From Zancudomyces culisetae (taxonomy: Eukaryota; Kickxellomycota; Harpellomycetes; Harpellales; Legeriomycetaceae): a DNA stretch of 32,776 bases. The stretch spans positions 1-32,776 of the forward strand of contig LSSK01001601.1 in NCBI GenBank assembly GCA_001969505.1, read 5' to 3'. How positions within the stretch are numbered: position 1 is the stretch's first letter; every line of letters starts with the position of its first letter. A program made the translations under genes and the position numbers. Of this stretch, positions 1 through 9,843 are shown piece by piece. Below the pieces are notes generated by a model. It was given only the letters and a program-made list of their open reading frames with translations. It did no database searches and had not been told where the DNA came from.

Positions 1-1023
1 AGGAAGCGCCTGATACCTTGGCCAATGGTCCAGCGGACAATAGCTCGACCAATTTAGCAGTCTCGATTCCGGTTCCGACAATTGAGACGGTATCGGTACC
101 AAGGTTGCTTGCTGCGTATTCCTTGACTTGTTTGCTGCTGGTGATTGCTGCTGGGAATTCAGCGTATAGTGAGTTACCCAAACCGCTTCTAAAGGCGACG
201 TTGTGCAATTTCTCTGTCAACAATGTTGTTGCGCATGAGGATGCAAGCTTTGATTCAAACTGAACTGTGCTCTTGACAGCATCGAATTCCCATGGGTTGT
301 ATAGAGTTCTGGTTACCATCTCTGTCAACTGTTCCAAGTAGTATGGTCTATTTTTTTTAACGTAAACATTTGTTTTTATAGCTTTTTAATTCGTAATTCT
401 CAATCTAATGGTAAAGTTAATTTCTTTTTTTTTTGTGACAATATATAATGTTTCCTTTTGCCTTACATATCTACTTTCAAACATTCTACTGTAAATATAA
501 CGTTTTCTCGTGTAACTTGTGCGCTCAAGTTAGCACCTTGCAATTCAGCTTCCCTGACTTTGCGGAAGGAGGTTCTTTTTTCCGAATCCTATTTTTATTT
601 GACCGGTTATTCTGTGTTTAGTATATGAATACATTGTTATAATGATAGATACCATATCTAATCAACAAGCAATAAACACTAGAGTTCGCTTGTCTTCAAA
701 AAGAAAAAAAGATTTACATGCAAAAAGATAAAATAAAGTAAATTCCGGAATATGTTCCAAAGGAGTTATTGAATAATGGATAGTAGATGTTTAGCTCTTA
801 CTCTGAAACCAAAGGCCTTGAAGAAATGTGCTGCACCAGCCGAATTGGCATCTTCAAATCTAGATCCTGCCTTGACCACAATGGAGATAGAGCCCATCGA
901 TCCTTCCTTGTTAAGATCTGCAGCTGCGACCTTGATTCCATTACTTAATTTTGATACCACTGAGCCGCTTGTGGTTGCATACTTGCGTACGCTGCTTCCT
1001 ATCTTGACGGTGTTTCGGAACAT
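1..1023 (-). CDS. QCR2: Cytochrome b-c1 complex subunit 2 (core protein 2), 5' part, three exons seen
   Basis: Core 2 subunit of mitochondrial complex III, an M16-family protein facing the matrix. I reconstruct exon 1 at 1023-802, exon 2 at 588-467 and exon 3 from 347 off the left edge. Introns are 589-801 (GTAAGA...ATAG) and 348-466 (GTAAGG...ATAG), and the frame is kept at both joins. The N-terminus (MFRNTVKIGSSVRKYATT) looks like a mitochondrial presequence. The segment GAAHFFKAFGF stands where active M16 proteases have HxxEH, so the zinc site is lost, as expected for core 2. Exon 2 gives RTSFRKVREAELQGANL and exon 3 begins PYYLEQL after an Ile split across the junction; both match the order seen in yeast Qcr2. 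The C-terminal half lies outside the window. The identification rests on several conserved blocks in the right order and is solid; exact splice sites are inferred. Confidence 0.88.
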
Positions 1024-1785
1024 TTTTCTTTCCTAGCTATCAAAATTAAATATGATTACAATCAAAAAGCCTGATTCTGTTTTATTTAAAATTTGTGTTG
1101 AAATGTAGATATTAGCTTTTTTTTTATTTCCTAGATAAAAAAATTGATAATTATCAATTGTATAAAAAATAAAAAAAATAATTAGCTATTAACTGGTATC
1201 GAAAAAAAAAATACAAACAAAAAGTTTTGAGAGCAGCTTGAAAAAAAAAAGATAAAAAAAAAGTGACAATTGATTAATTTTGATATTAAAGAAACTAGTA
1301 TCCCAAATCCTACATCCCATTTTCCATATTCCACTGTTTTTTTTTTTGCCCTAATCTTGGGAGGTTAATTTTACTTTTATTTTATTTTATTTTATTTTTA
1401 GGCCTTCCTATTATACCCAGCCATTTGCTGAAATTCTTTTCAAAGCCCACCTTTACCAATTAATAGCCTCAGCTCATCTCAGCTCAGCTCATCACTATTT
1501 AATTTTTTTTCGTTTTTGCTCTTGCTCATTATCGAAAATGATAAAAGTGAGGTTTGATTAGCGGGTTTAATCTCACTTTTTTTTTTTAGGACTTGTTTGC
1601 GCAAATTCAGCGAGTTTTGCCAACAAAGCTCAGACGATTTGCTAAAAGCAAAAAAAAAACCCCCCCAGTAACTATTTCGAAATGGTTTTGTGGTTTGTTC
1701 AATAATCTCAAATGCGACATTACAGCTCATTAAATATACGGACTGTTTTCTGTATAAGGACGTTGTTTATGCTCTAAAACCAAGA
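1024..1785. other. Divergent intergenic region, no gene seen
   Basis: About 760 bases separate the divergent QCR2 and the four-exon gene. The region is dominated by A and T homopolymers, a (TTTTA)n run near 1374-1400, a direct repeat of CTCAGCTCAT type near 1468-1492, and an A10 run abutting C7 at 1650-1666. No protein-like reading frame is seen. It probably holds both promoters. Confidence 0.6.
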
Positions 1786-2553
1786 ATGAGTACATCTGGA
1801 AAGGGTTCAATAGCTGCTCCACCAGTACTAGGTACATTTTTACACTACTCTTAGGTTCTTTCCTTTCCTTTCCTTTCCTTTTACATTTGTTATAAATATA
1901 CAGGCGAATAACAAGAATTCGAAATAACCCATCAATAACCACTAGAAAAATGCAAAGATGTCTTGACGACTGGTCTCAAGAACGAATCAGTGTTTTTCGA
2001 CAACAAAAAAGTTTTGGCACACACCAGAGCTCAGATAGGCATATACGAAGCTAATTTGCTTCAATTCAAAGGTTAGTTAAACAATACCTTTATTTTTCAA
2101 AAAATACACATTCATCGACCAATCTCTTTTTCTTTTATGTGACCATAATTCGATGGTAAATAACTAAATAGACGTGCAGATAAACAGAGTAGAATTCGGT
2201 GAAAAAACGGTAATTAATGTCGATACCGAGACTAGAGTATTGGAAAGAAGAGGGAGTGATAAATCTGATACTGACATGTTAAAATTGGCAAGAGCAGCAC
2301 TAAACTCCCTTTCAAATGTTTGCAAACAATCCGAAAAGGTATAATAGAACAAGAGGAATCATAAATATCAGTCAATATATTTAAAAAAAAGGTATATGTA
2401 ATGTAATGTAAATTATAATAGTACGATGTCCCGCTAACAAATCAAAAAAAGCTGGCCTTTGAAAGCCACAAAAGGGAACTGTGGCAAATCGATAAGGTTA
2501 TTAAGCGAGAAAAGGAGCTCATAATCAAGTCGGCATTCAAAGCTGACGGCTGA
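1786..2553 (+). CDS. Four-exon gene of unknown function, 156 aa
   Basis: I do not recognise this protein. Four exons join in one frame: 1786-1831, 1946-2071, 2172-2338 and 2422-2553. The introns are GTACAT...CTAG, GTTAGT...ATAG and GTATAA...ATAG. The second ends TAACTAAATAG, a branchpoint-like TAAC right beside the acceptor. The 156-residue product starts MSTSGKGSIAAPPV. It is hydrophilic, has no signal peptide or membrane span, and its last 40 residues (KLAFESHKRELWQIDKVIKR) are charged and probably helical. Reality is supported by four consecutive open segments with matching phases and by protein-like composition. The stop codon lies 17 bases inside the oppositely transcribed VPS5 coding end. 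A small coiled-coil subunit of a larger complex is possible, but that is a guess. Confidence 0.68.
1857..1881. repeat. (TTTCC)n microsatellite inside intron 1 of the four-exon gene
   Basis: About five TTTCC units form a pyrimidine tract between the GTACAT donor at 1832 and the acceptor ending at 1945. It lies too far from the acceptor to be a normal polypyrimidine tract. Confidence 0.8.
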
Positions 2554-4738
2554 CAAACTGATCCCAAAGCCCAACTATCTCGTCCTGGATGTCTACGCTT
2601 TTTGCAAGAAAGTCTTCGGTAAGAGTAAGAAACTCGGCTACTTTGATGGATTCAAACCTATCTAGTTCCTGCCTGAGTGTTGCATTGTATTGCTCAAATG
2701 CAGATAGGCTTTGTTCGGTGGTCAGTTCCAGTGCAGATATACTGGCTGATTGTCGGCTACCCATTTTCAGCTCAGCTAAACTATCAGAATTGGATTTGTA
2801 CCTAGAATACAGTTTTACTCGCTCTGCGAAGCGTACTTTTATGCTGGCTATAAACCGACGGTACTCATCGATTGTTGTACCAAAGTTATCTTGGATCAGT
2901 GAGTTTTGTTGCTGCTGGAGCACGTCCAGTCGCTTGTGCATTGTTCCTAGTTCCACCAACGCCTCAGCCAAATCTACCGTCTTTGTACTTCCTCCACCAC
3001 TTTCTGCACCAGCCAGCTGAATGTAACTTTCTGCTAGCGCCGAGTAGCAATGTGATAGTTCGTCTTTGTGTCTTCCAATGTTGGTGACTATTTTGGTTAT
3101 TGTTTTAAGCTGTGCTTCCAAAACCTCAAGCTCACTAATTTTATCACTAAACTCATCGTTTTTATCAATCAAAAGCCTGCTTATGCTGAGATCTCCTGCT
3201 CCAACCCCAAGGCTGTCGCTTCCACCACCTCCAATTCCACTTGCACTCCCTCCACCACCACCACCTCCAATTCCTATAATTGAATTTTTACCTATCAGAT
3301 AGTTCAGAAATCCCAACCCTCCTCCTGTTTCCGGGACTGGATTACTACTGACACTTTCACTATCTCTCTTCTTTTTTTTTCTATTTTCTTCTATTGATTT
3401 AGCTTCATTGTAAAAGTTGTCACTGTATAAAAACACTTCAAACGACTCTTGGCTTTTTAAAACCGGATGTTGTGATATTCTAATAAGAAACCTTTCCAGT
3501 CCCTTTCTTCGTTTGGAAATAAATTCTGTCTCGAACCTCCCAAATGATTGCTTCTCTGGAATTGCCGGAATAAAGATCCCATTACATTCTTGGCTCAGTT
3601 GCTGGTATAACCATTCAAAATCTCTATACCTCCTTCGTACTACGATTTCTTGTGCTCCAGACATGGCCGAGTCGCTCGTTTGAATGGTGCTTACTTTGTA
3701 AACTGTGTGTGCGCTGAGGGTATCGCCAACTTTGATTGGTTCAGAAACACTTATCTTCAGATCCTTACATATTTCCAAATAGTTAATTTGGTCTTCCTGC
3801 AGTTGTTCCTCTGCACCACTAATATCCCGCCTATCTAGCCTGATAACTGCATGTTCGCCATCAGGCACCAACCGACCATTTTCAACAACTAGAGACTCTT
3901 GAGCACTGACCTGCGTTTTAGGTATGTAGTAACCAGTGCTTTCGGTTTCTACTATCTCTTTATTATCAACGGCATTGTGGTCATCAGCCCTCGTGGGGTT
4001 GCTTAATGGGTCGACGAATTCTTCACCCTTTGCGGTATCCATGTCATTTCCTTCAATACCATTACTACCTTCCGTTAATTGCTGTTGACCAATGCTGTTG
4101 GCTGTGGTATCCTGGTTCTTGTTTTCACTAAATATCACCTTTGCCTGTCTTACTCTCCGTACCCGATGTACCTCGGATATTACCTTTTTCTTTTTTTCTG
4201 TCTCTATAGGTTTTGAACCAGCCTTTTCACTCGCAGAAACTGATTTTTGCTCCTGTTCGTTCTCGTTTTCGCTCTCGTCTCCTTTTCCTTTTCCTTTTCC
4301 CTTTCCCTTTCCCTTCTTCTTTTTCTTGGCTGTTGTTTTCTCTTGCCCTTGTTCCTCTCCGTTCTGGTTTTGCTTCACATTTCCCTGGGTTTGTTCCAAG
4401 TTTTCAGTATCTACTTTACTAATATCGTCCCCAGCATTTTCTGTTTCAAAATCAGACTCCAGTTCATTTGTTTCATTTGTTTTAGAAATGTGTTTACCAG
4501 ATTCAGTTTCGATGCCGTCAAAAGAGTCCTTCATATTCTCTATTTCAGCGCGTTCTTCATTCTGTGTGTGTTCATACTCGTCATAGATATGCAAATCACG
4601 TTGGAGTCTGTTGCCCATAAAATCAATCTGTTCATCTCTGCTTTTGGCTTGGGTGGCTTCATCGACTTTTCTGACCCATGGAGAGGTTCTATCCTCTGCA
4701 AATGGATCTATGATATCGTCATATTGATCCCCAAACAT
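2537..4738 (-). CDS. VPS5: Vps5-type sorting nexin (PX-BAR), retromer subunit
   Basis: SNX-BAR half of retromer; it binds PI3P on endosomes, dimerises (with Vps17 in yeast) and returns cargo receptors to the Golgi. The start is the ATG at 4738 (MFGDQYDDIIDPF), giving 733 residues with no intron seen. Residues 1-325 are acidic and low in complexity, with an alternating Lys-Gly run near 143-153. The PX domain spans about 327-442. It holds RRYRDFEWL near 369-377, PEKQSFGRF near 394-402 and KRRKGLERFL near 409-418, which are the phosphoinositide-binding landmarks. A Gly-rich linker (about 470-515) precedes the C-terminal BAR-type coiled coil (about 530-733). The loop PAIPEKQ and the C-terminal length fit Vps5 better than Vps17. 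The 3' end overlaps the convergent four-exon gene by 17 bases. Confidence 0.9.
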   Translation of the reverse strand: MFGDQYDDIIDPFAEDRTSPWVRKVDEATQAKSRDEQIDFMGNRLQRDLHIYDEYEHTQNEERAEIENMKDSFDGIETESGKHISKTNETNELESDFETENAGDDISKVDTENLEQTQGNVKQNQNGEEQGQEKTTAKKKKKGKGKGKGKGKGDESENENEQEQKSVSASEKAGSKPIETEKKKKVISEVHRVRRVRQAKVIFSENKNQDTTANSIGQQQLTEGSNGIEGNDMDTAKGEEFVDPLSNPTRADDHNAVDNKEIVETESTGYYIPKTQVSAQESLVVENGRLVPDGEHAVIRLDRRDISGAEEQLQEDQINYLEICKDLKISVSEPIKVGDTLSAHTVYKVSTIQTSDSAMSGAQEIVVRRRYRDFEWLYQQLSQECNGIFIPAIPEKQSFGRFETEFISKRRKGLERFLIRISQHPVLKSQESFEVFLYSDNFYNEAKSIEENRKKKKRDSESVSSNPVPETGGGLGFLNYLIGKNSIIGIGGGGGGGSASGIGGGGSDSLGVGAGDLSISRLLIDKNDEFSDKISELEVLEAQLKTITKIVTNIGRHKDELSHCYSALAESYIQLAGAESGGGSTKTVDLAEALVELGTMHKRLDVLQQQQNSLIQDNFGTTIDEYRRFIASIKVRFAERVKLYSRYKSNSDSLAELKMGSRQSASISALELTTEQSLSAFEQYNATLRQELDRFESIKVAEFLTLTEDFLAKSVDIQDEIVGLWDQFVSRQL
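4281..4316. repeat. Short purine/pyrimidine repeat coding a Lys-Gly run in Vps5
   Basis: TTTTCC/TTTCCC hexamers on the plus strand read on the minus strand as an alternating Lys-Gly run in the acidic N-terminal half of Vps5. Such a tract is prone to length change by slippage. Confidence 0.85.
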
Positions 4739-5381
4739 TGTTATCAACCTTGGCTCGTTTTTTTTTACTTTATTTTATTGCTCTTCAGCTATACGTTTCA
4801 AATACAAATTTCACTAAATCTAGAAGTAATACAAAAGGGCTTTTGAAAGCTTGAATTAAGTTGAAATATCTCAAAAATGCCCAGTTTCAATTTCATTGTT
4901 TTCTAGCTCACATTGACCTATAGCTATTTATTTATTTATTTTATTCTTTTTTTTTGTTAAGCTTTGGTGATTTGCAAGTATGTTTTGCAGTCTTTTCTCC
5001 CAGTGTTATTAGGATTTTACTTTACATTTTTCCAAGCCCATTATTATTCAATTTGAACCCAATTTTATGCACAGATTTAGGTTAAGCATTAGGTTTTACT
5101 ATAGTGTTAATAAATGCCATTTGTTTTATAAAAACGGGCTAATAAAGACACGCCAAGAAAGCGAGTGTTACAAGGTTTACAACTGATTCATTAATATTTA
5201 AACCAAAACATGATATGTCTCTTGTTGTTGCTTTTATAACACAAAAATCTAATGTTGAATCAGAACCTCGTTAGTCGATATCAAAAATAAATTGTCACAA
5301 ATTAATATATGCTCAAGTACATACATACATACATACATACACACACAGAAAAAATAAATAAAAAGGCAAATATGTAAAAAA
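4739..5381. other. Intergenic region between VPS5 5' end and mannosidase 3' end
   Basis: About 640 AT-rich bases. They should contain the VPS5 promoter on the right-hand side of its start and the 3' UTR of the mannosidase. Apart from the tetranucleotide repeat at 5317-5348 I see no gene or RNA. Confidence 0.6.
5317..5348. repeat. (ATAC)n/(AC)n microsatellite
   Basis: About six ATAC units pass directly into an AC run. It lies just past the mannosidase stop codon, probably in its 3' UTR. Confidence 0.9.
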
Positions 5382-8300
5382 TTATTCCTCTAGTACAAAA
5401 TGGTAAAGAGAAACAGTGTTAGGCTCAAAATTCAGCTCGTAATATTGTCCATCAGTGAGAGAAATAGATATTTCTTCTTTACGCGTAATGTCGCTCCCGC
5501 CATGATTGGAATTGAAAAGTCCATAGTCATTGGTAACCGAGTAGACAGCGCCAATAAGCTTTTGTCCACTTTTGTGCCTGTACAGGCGTATTTTTGTATA
5601 TGACTTCAACCCAAATGTAGAAAACCTCACATATAAATGAGAAGAGGAAAGCGGAAATTCGGCTGAAACGGTGGACGTATAGGGATTCCGGAGCAACCTG
5701 ATCCCAATAATATCGATTCCTGTGGGAATACTACCTTCGCCCATGATGGTTGAACTTATTGTGGGATCCAGAGCTGAAGAAAGATCAAGTAGAGTGTCAT
5801 TTTCCAGAGCTTTGTTGGAAACTCCACTTACTTTGTTATCGGCAGTGTTTCTGTATTCGAAGGGAATAACATGAACGGGAATATTCGGGTCAAAGTTGCT
5901 ATTCTGGTTTTTGATATAGTGTGATATCGACACCTTGGATTTATCAGCTAGAATCCCCCAGAGTCCCCTATAGTCATCCTGCTTAAACCTCCTAAATAGC
6001 AAAAACTCAAAGTACTTATTCTTGAGTAATGTTCCGCCAATTGGCTGCGTAACCTTAATTTGTACACCGCCATGCTTCAATGATGCTGTTTCTGATGGCA
6101 GGTTTGAAATTGAATCTACTATCGGTTGATAATTTCCTGGAATACAGGTAAAATAATTGTAAGTTACGTTGTTATACCCATCAAGCTGATAGTACTTGTT
6201 TTGGCTTTTGTCATTTGAATATATCCATAATAGACTTTCTATATTTTTCCGCTTCCCGATTATTGTAGTGAGAATTCTAATATCTCCATCTAAATGCTTC
6301 GATTGGATGATTTTCACCTTTGCAGACTCGTAGTACAGACTTATCGAGGACATTAATGGCCCCGTTACTACCTTGACAATTGGGGAAATGGGGTAATCTC
6401 GACGGCTGTGCAGGGTTGGGTAATTAAGCAATATGTAATACATCCCCAACGCAACACCCAACATAATGTATGTTATTATTATGCTATTGAGCGAGTTTTT
6501 GATTGTAATTTTCAAGCTTCTTGCCCTATAAGCAAAAAAGTGACCAAGAACGTATCCCATGATCACCATTACCAGTAAAAGCGGTAATACCATCTCATTG
6601 TTTGTCCATCGAGCAATTATACTTTCGGGTATCGCTTGTAGAACCATAAGCGTAAGCACACCTCCTAACATTGCACCTATAGTCACACTAGCCAGACGCT
6701 CGTATAGCTCTATCAGCGCCTTTTCCAAATACCGACTATTTTCGCCCTCCATATTTATGGAAATACTTGGTTTTTCCTTCTGTTTCGATCTTGCCTCCAT
6801 GTCCTTTTCACTACCATCTACCACGGGCAGATCTTTATCATAGATATTTGGATTTGCCAGTAGTGTTTGACTAAACTTCCTTTTCTTTCTAGTGCTAGTC
6901 ATGTATAAACACAGAGCCAGCCCGCCCCCAATCCCGACAAAAATGTAAAAAAACAACAAAAAGTACATTTGAAACAATGAATGAAACAAATAGGCTCCTG
7001 AACCTCTAAACTTACTAACAAAGTAGTGCCGCATTTCAATAAAATACTCCTTCTTTTCGGGTGTTATTATCTTTATCACTCCTTTCGCATATTCTATTTT
7101 TAAACCCATATTGTCTTTATTCTTCACTTCTTTGTTGCTGAGTTTGGCATCAAGACTCACAGTGTTGTGTTTAGTCAACTTGACGTGTTCCACAAATGTG
7201 TTGACTTTATTGATACTGGTATCGGTACCATCACTCGCCTTCGGTTCCAGTTCCGGTGTCTTTTTGTACAGCAAATATGTCTTGTAGCTCAATTGCGGAA
7301 TCGATTCTGCTATAAAACTTATCCTATACTTGTTATTTACTTCATCTATAGTTTCAATTTGCAGAGCTACAACAGAATCTTTTTTAACATCCTTTATCTC
7401 AATGTCTTTGGTAAACAGTACTAAAGTCACCAGTCGGTTTTGCGGATAGAGCGATGCCGAGTTTACAACAGCCAATAACACATCTTTGCATTTTACATTG
7501 TTACATCGTGTGCTATCTATATAAGCGGATCCATGCTGTTCTATCTGCGTTTCCACTTCATCTTCAACTGATTCGGCACCATAAACCGTTCCAATAGATG
7601 GACCCACGTACTCTATATCACCACCTCCCTTAGCTGCCTCTTTAGAGTTTAATACTGCTCTCATACATGTACTGATTATTTCTCTAGCTTTTTTATTTGC
7701 TTCCTGCAGACGACTCATGTAATTCTTATACGTCTGGGCTGTACACACTCCTGTTATTGAGTCATGATGATATCCAAGCGACAATTGTTTTTGACTATCT
7801 GTTAATTTACCTTCCAGCAGAGTTATTACTGTACTATTTAGAGCTATACCGTCAAGATTTTCGCCACTATTTGAAACACTTTTTCTTGCAAAAAGCTTTG
7901 CCAACGCAAATACCGATTCAGCCTGTTTCACAAGTCTTTCTGTATATCTGATGGAATATTTTAGTGCTGGCCTGGTCGAATATATCCCTGTCCAATAGTT
8001 CTCAGGTCTCCTATCATTGTAGGGACCAAAATCACCCTTTACACTTCCCAACTGAACGGACTTGTCTTCTTGTAATGATTGCATATATTCGCTTATTGTT
8101 GAATATCTCAGCTCAAGCTGTTTCTTTCCTTGCCCCCAGTTTCTATACTTTCCACTGCCCGCTGCACGTACCAGTGTATCCAGGCAGTTAAAGGCTTTTT
8201 CTGCCTTGACAAATCGAAAGTCATCCCCCATTATTATCAATATTTGCTTTTTATGAGGATATATCCCGACTTGCTTGTTCGCAAAACGAGCTAGAATCCC

Positions 8301-9134
8301 AAGAAGTTCTCCAATGTTACAGCTGTCGTGTCGATCAAAATCAAACTTCCAGCTTGGCCATTCGTATTGGTTGGATAGGAAATGCGTATATATTTCAGTG
8401 TTATTGATCCCACTATCCCACATGAATTGCAATCCGCTATTTGCCTTCATTTTTTGTAGCTGTCTATATGACATTCGTCCGAGAACCATACTCTGAAATC
8501 CGTTTGTCTTTAACACATATGGTGTTGTATGTTTGTGTCCAAAGTTATCGACGTACCATGCTACTTTAGCCTTGGATTTAAATTCCTTGGCCAGGTATTC
8601 TCTCCCCACGTCAAAATCCTGATACTGCCCATATAAGCTAGTCAGAAATTCGTCCATGCTAGAGTATGAGAATCCTGTAAGCTCAAATTGCTTCCGCTTG
8701 ATTATTTCATCCAGCATTTCCCTCCATGTTACTTTTTTCCCGTCCGTCTCCAATGCATCAACTTCGCTTATTTTGTGTCCCTCATCTTCAAGCCATAGCT
8801 CTAAGTACGCCGTATCTCCCCACATAAATTTTCGACTTTTTTCTTTATACAGCGCTGTAACCACGCTCCGCAGTATGTATTTGACCGTCTGGGCGTAATA
8901 TTCGTCTATACTTAGATTCCATCCCAAATCACAATGTGAGTGTGGAACTATATGTAAAACCAATTTGTCTGGAGTGCTCCACGTTCGTTTTACATCTCTT
9001 GCACTTGGTGCTGATAGTTGGCCAAACTGCGGGGCCCACGGTGGTACTCCCAGCAGCCGTGGTAGTATTCTCGCCCCTAAATAGATGGCTACAGTCCACA
9101 ATACTATCCTGTACATTTTTTTCATCCCGTTCAT
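5382..9134 (-). CDS. Golgi-type GH38 alpha-mannosidase II with an inserted four-span membrane block
   Basis: Class II alpha-mannosidase, expected to trim mannose from N-glycans in the Golgi lumen. The first ATG is at 9134 (MNGMKKMYR), giving 1250 residues; the open frame runs upstream only through a TTG. A signal anchor lies at about 8-27. The catalytic part (about 58-500) holds HSHCDLGW (H65, H67, D69), the probable nucleophile D196 in WYVDNFGHK, GDDFRF (304-309), GDFGPYNDR with NYWTGIYSTRP near 378, and YHHDSITG with H456/H457. These cover the zinc and nucleophile positions of the family. C-terminal blocks GSGAYLF (about 711-717), DKSQNKYY and RRFKQDDYRGL (about 1048-1058) match mannosidase II. 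Between GSGAYLF and SPIVKVVTGP lie about 199 extra residues with four hydrophobic spans. Sequons such as N73 and N433 suit a luminal location. It is not the vacuolar Ams1 type. Activity is untested. Confidence 0.87.
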   Translation of the reverse strand: MNGMKKMYRIVLWTVAIYLGARILPRLLGVPPWAPQFGQLSAPSARDVKRTWSTPDKLVLHIVPHSHCDLGWNLSIDEYYAQTVKYILRSVVTALYKEKSRKFMWGDTAYLELWLEDEGHKISEVDALETDGKKVTWREMLDEIIKRKQFELTGFSYSSMDEFLTSLYGQYQDFDVGREYLAKEFKSKAKVAWYVDNFGHKHTTPYVLKTNGFQSMVLGRMSYRQLQKMKANSGLQFMWDSGINNTEIYTHFLSNQYEWPSWKFDFDRHDSCNIGELLGILARFANKQVGIYPHKKQILIIMGDDFRFVKAEKAFNCLDTLVRAAGSGKYRNWGQGKKQLELRYSTISEYMQSLQEDKSVQLGSVKGDFGPYNDRRPENYWTGIYSTRPALKYSIRYTERLVKQAESVFALAKLFARKSVSNSGENLDGIALNSTVITLLEGKLTDSQKQLSLGYHHDSITGVCTAQTYKNYMSRLQEANKKAREIISTCMRAVLNSKEAAKGGGDIEYVGPSIGTVYGAESVEDEVETQIEQHGSAYIDSTRCNNVKCKDVLLAVVNSASLYPQNRLVTLVLFTKDIEIKDVKKDSVVALQIETIDEVNNKYRISFIAESIPQLSYKTYLLYKKTPELEPKASDGTDTSINKVNTFVEHVKLTKHNTVSLDAKLSNKEVKNKDNMGLKIEYAKGVIKIITPEKKEYFIEMRHYFVSKFRGSGAYLFHSLFQMYFLLFFYIFVGIGGGLALCLYMTSTRKKRKFSQTLLANPNIYDKDLPVVDGSEKDMEARSKQKEKPSISINMEGENSRYLEKALIELYERLASVTIGAMLGGVLTLMVLQAIPESIIARWTNNEMVLPLLLVMVIMGYVLGHFFAYRARSLKITIKNSLNSIIITYIMLGVALGMYYILLNYPTLHSRRDYPISPIVKVVTGPLMSSISLYYESAKVKIIQSKHLDGDIRILTTIIGKRKNIESLLWIYSNDKSQNKYYQLDGYNNVTYNYFTCIPGNYQPIVDSISNLPSETASLKHGGVQIKVTQPIGGTLLKNKYFEFLLFRRFKQDDYRGLWGILADKSKVSISHYIKNQNSNFDPNIPVHVIPFEYRNTADNKVSGVSNKALENDTLLDLSSALDPTISSTIMGEGSIPTGIDIIGIRLLRNPYTSTVSAEFPLSSSHLYVRFSTFGLKSYTKIRLYRHKSGQKLIGAVYSVTNDYGLFNSNHGGSDITRKEEISISLTDGQYYELNFEPNTVSLYHFVLEE
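6387..6983 (-). other. Inserted polytopic membrane block within the GH38 protein
   Basis: Residues about 718-916 (numbering from the ATG at 9134) contain four hydrophobic spans at roughly 723-745, 815-835, 847-868 and 883-903. A polar loop of about 70 residues, rich in Lys/Arg and Ser, separates the first from the second. The reading frame is open throughout and no GT-AG pair removes the segment cleanly. An even number of spans would put both halves of the enzyme back on the same, luminal side. The loop between spans 1 and 2 would then face the cytosol. I do not recognise the block as a known domain. Confidence 0.75.
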
Positions 9135-9843
9135 TTTATCCTCCTCATCCCTCTCTGCGTGGTTTAGTTCAATATATGTGTATTTAAGTGTGTGTGTGTG
9201 TGTACGGAGTGTGAATGGATATTCCAAATCCTATTATTCGTTTTGCATCATTTTATTTCCATGTTAAGGAGGTGGATGAAAAATCTGGGAATTTGTTTAC
9301 TTTGCTTTCTTGGTTTCTTTTTTCCAGTCTCAACCAACCAGCAGCACCGACACAAACATTAATCAACAACCCTCCAATTTTAACCCAAATCTGAACCAAC
9401 TACTCCATCCGCATTTTCGATCTCCACAACAAAAACAATGTGGTTATTCTTTAAACTGACACATTTGTGAACAGATCTTTTATTTCTTTCATTTTACTTT
9501 TTTTCATATATATAATATAAAGGTTCAAGCAACAAACATGGGATTCAGCACACACTTGAGTTTATATTATGATATATAGGGGTTAACACTTTCGCGCGAT
9601 AAAAAAAATTAAACATGTCAATAATGATAAGAATACAACAACTTTATTTTTTGTTTGGCGCATTCATCTACAAATATATTAAATAAAACTTGCCGAGTTA
9701 AGGCATCCGGGTATACCCGAAAATAACACCTACACATTCTTAGGGATAAATAAAATCATTGTTGGAAAAATAGCATATTTACTGTCCAAATTTGCCAAGA
9801 ATCAAGGATAAGATTGCACAAAAACATTTACAATCACAACTTA
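9135..9843. other. Intergenic region, mannosidase promoter side
   Basis: About 710 bases between the mannosidase start and the stop of the HMG gene, both on the minus strand. It includes a (GT)n run near 9188-9203 that would lie in the mannosidase 5' leader, TA-rich stretches and an A8 run. No further gene is seen. Confidence 0.6.
9188..9203. repeat. (GT)n dinucleotide repeat in the mannosidase leader
   Basis: About eight GT units lie 54-70 bases upstream of the mannosidase ATG. Read on the minus strand, this region has no in-frame ATG, so the apparent N-terminal extension (THTHT-rich) is best taken as 5' UTR. Confidence 0.9.

Noticed and set aside
766-801. Read-through of QCR2 exon 1 as a complete 85-residue protein
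   Set aside because: The end after FGFR is intron sequence. Splicing to 588 restores the conserved Qcr2 text.
4247-4846. Antisense frame of about 199 codons over VPS5, hydrophobic
   Set aside because: Its Phe/Leu-rich start is the complement of the Lys-Gly tract; it is a composition artefact.
9135-9227. N-terminal extension of the mannosidase
   Set aside because: The open frame upstream of 9134 begins with TTG and codes a THTHT run from a GT repeat. The first ATG gives a normal signal anchor.
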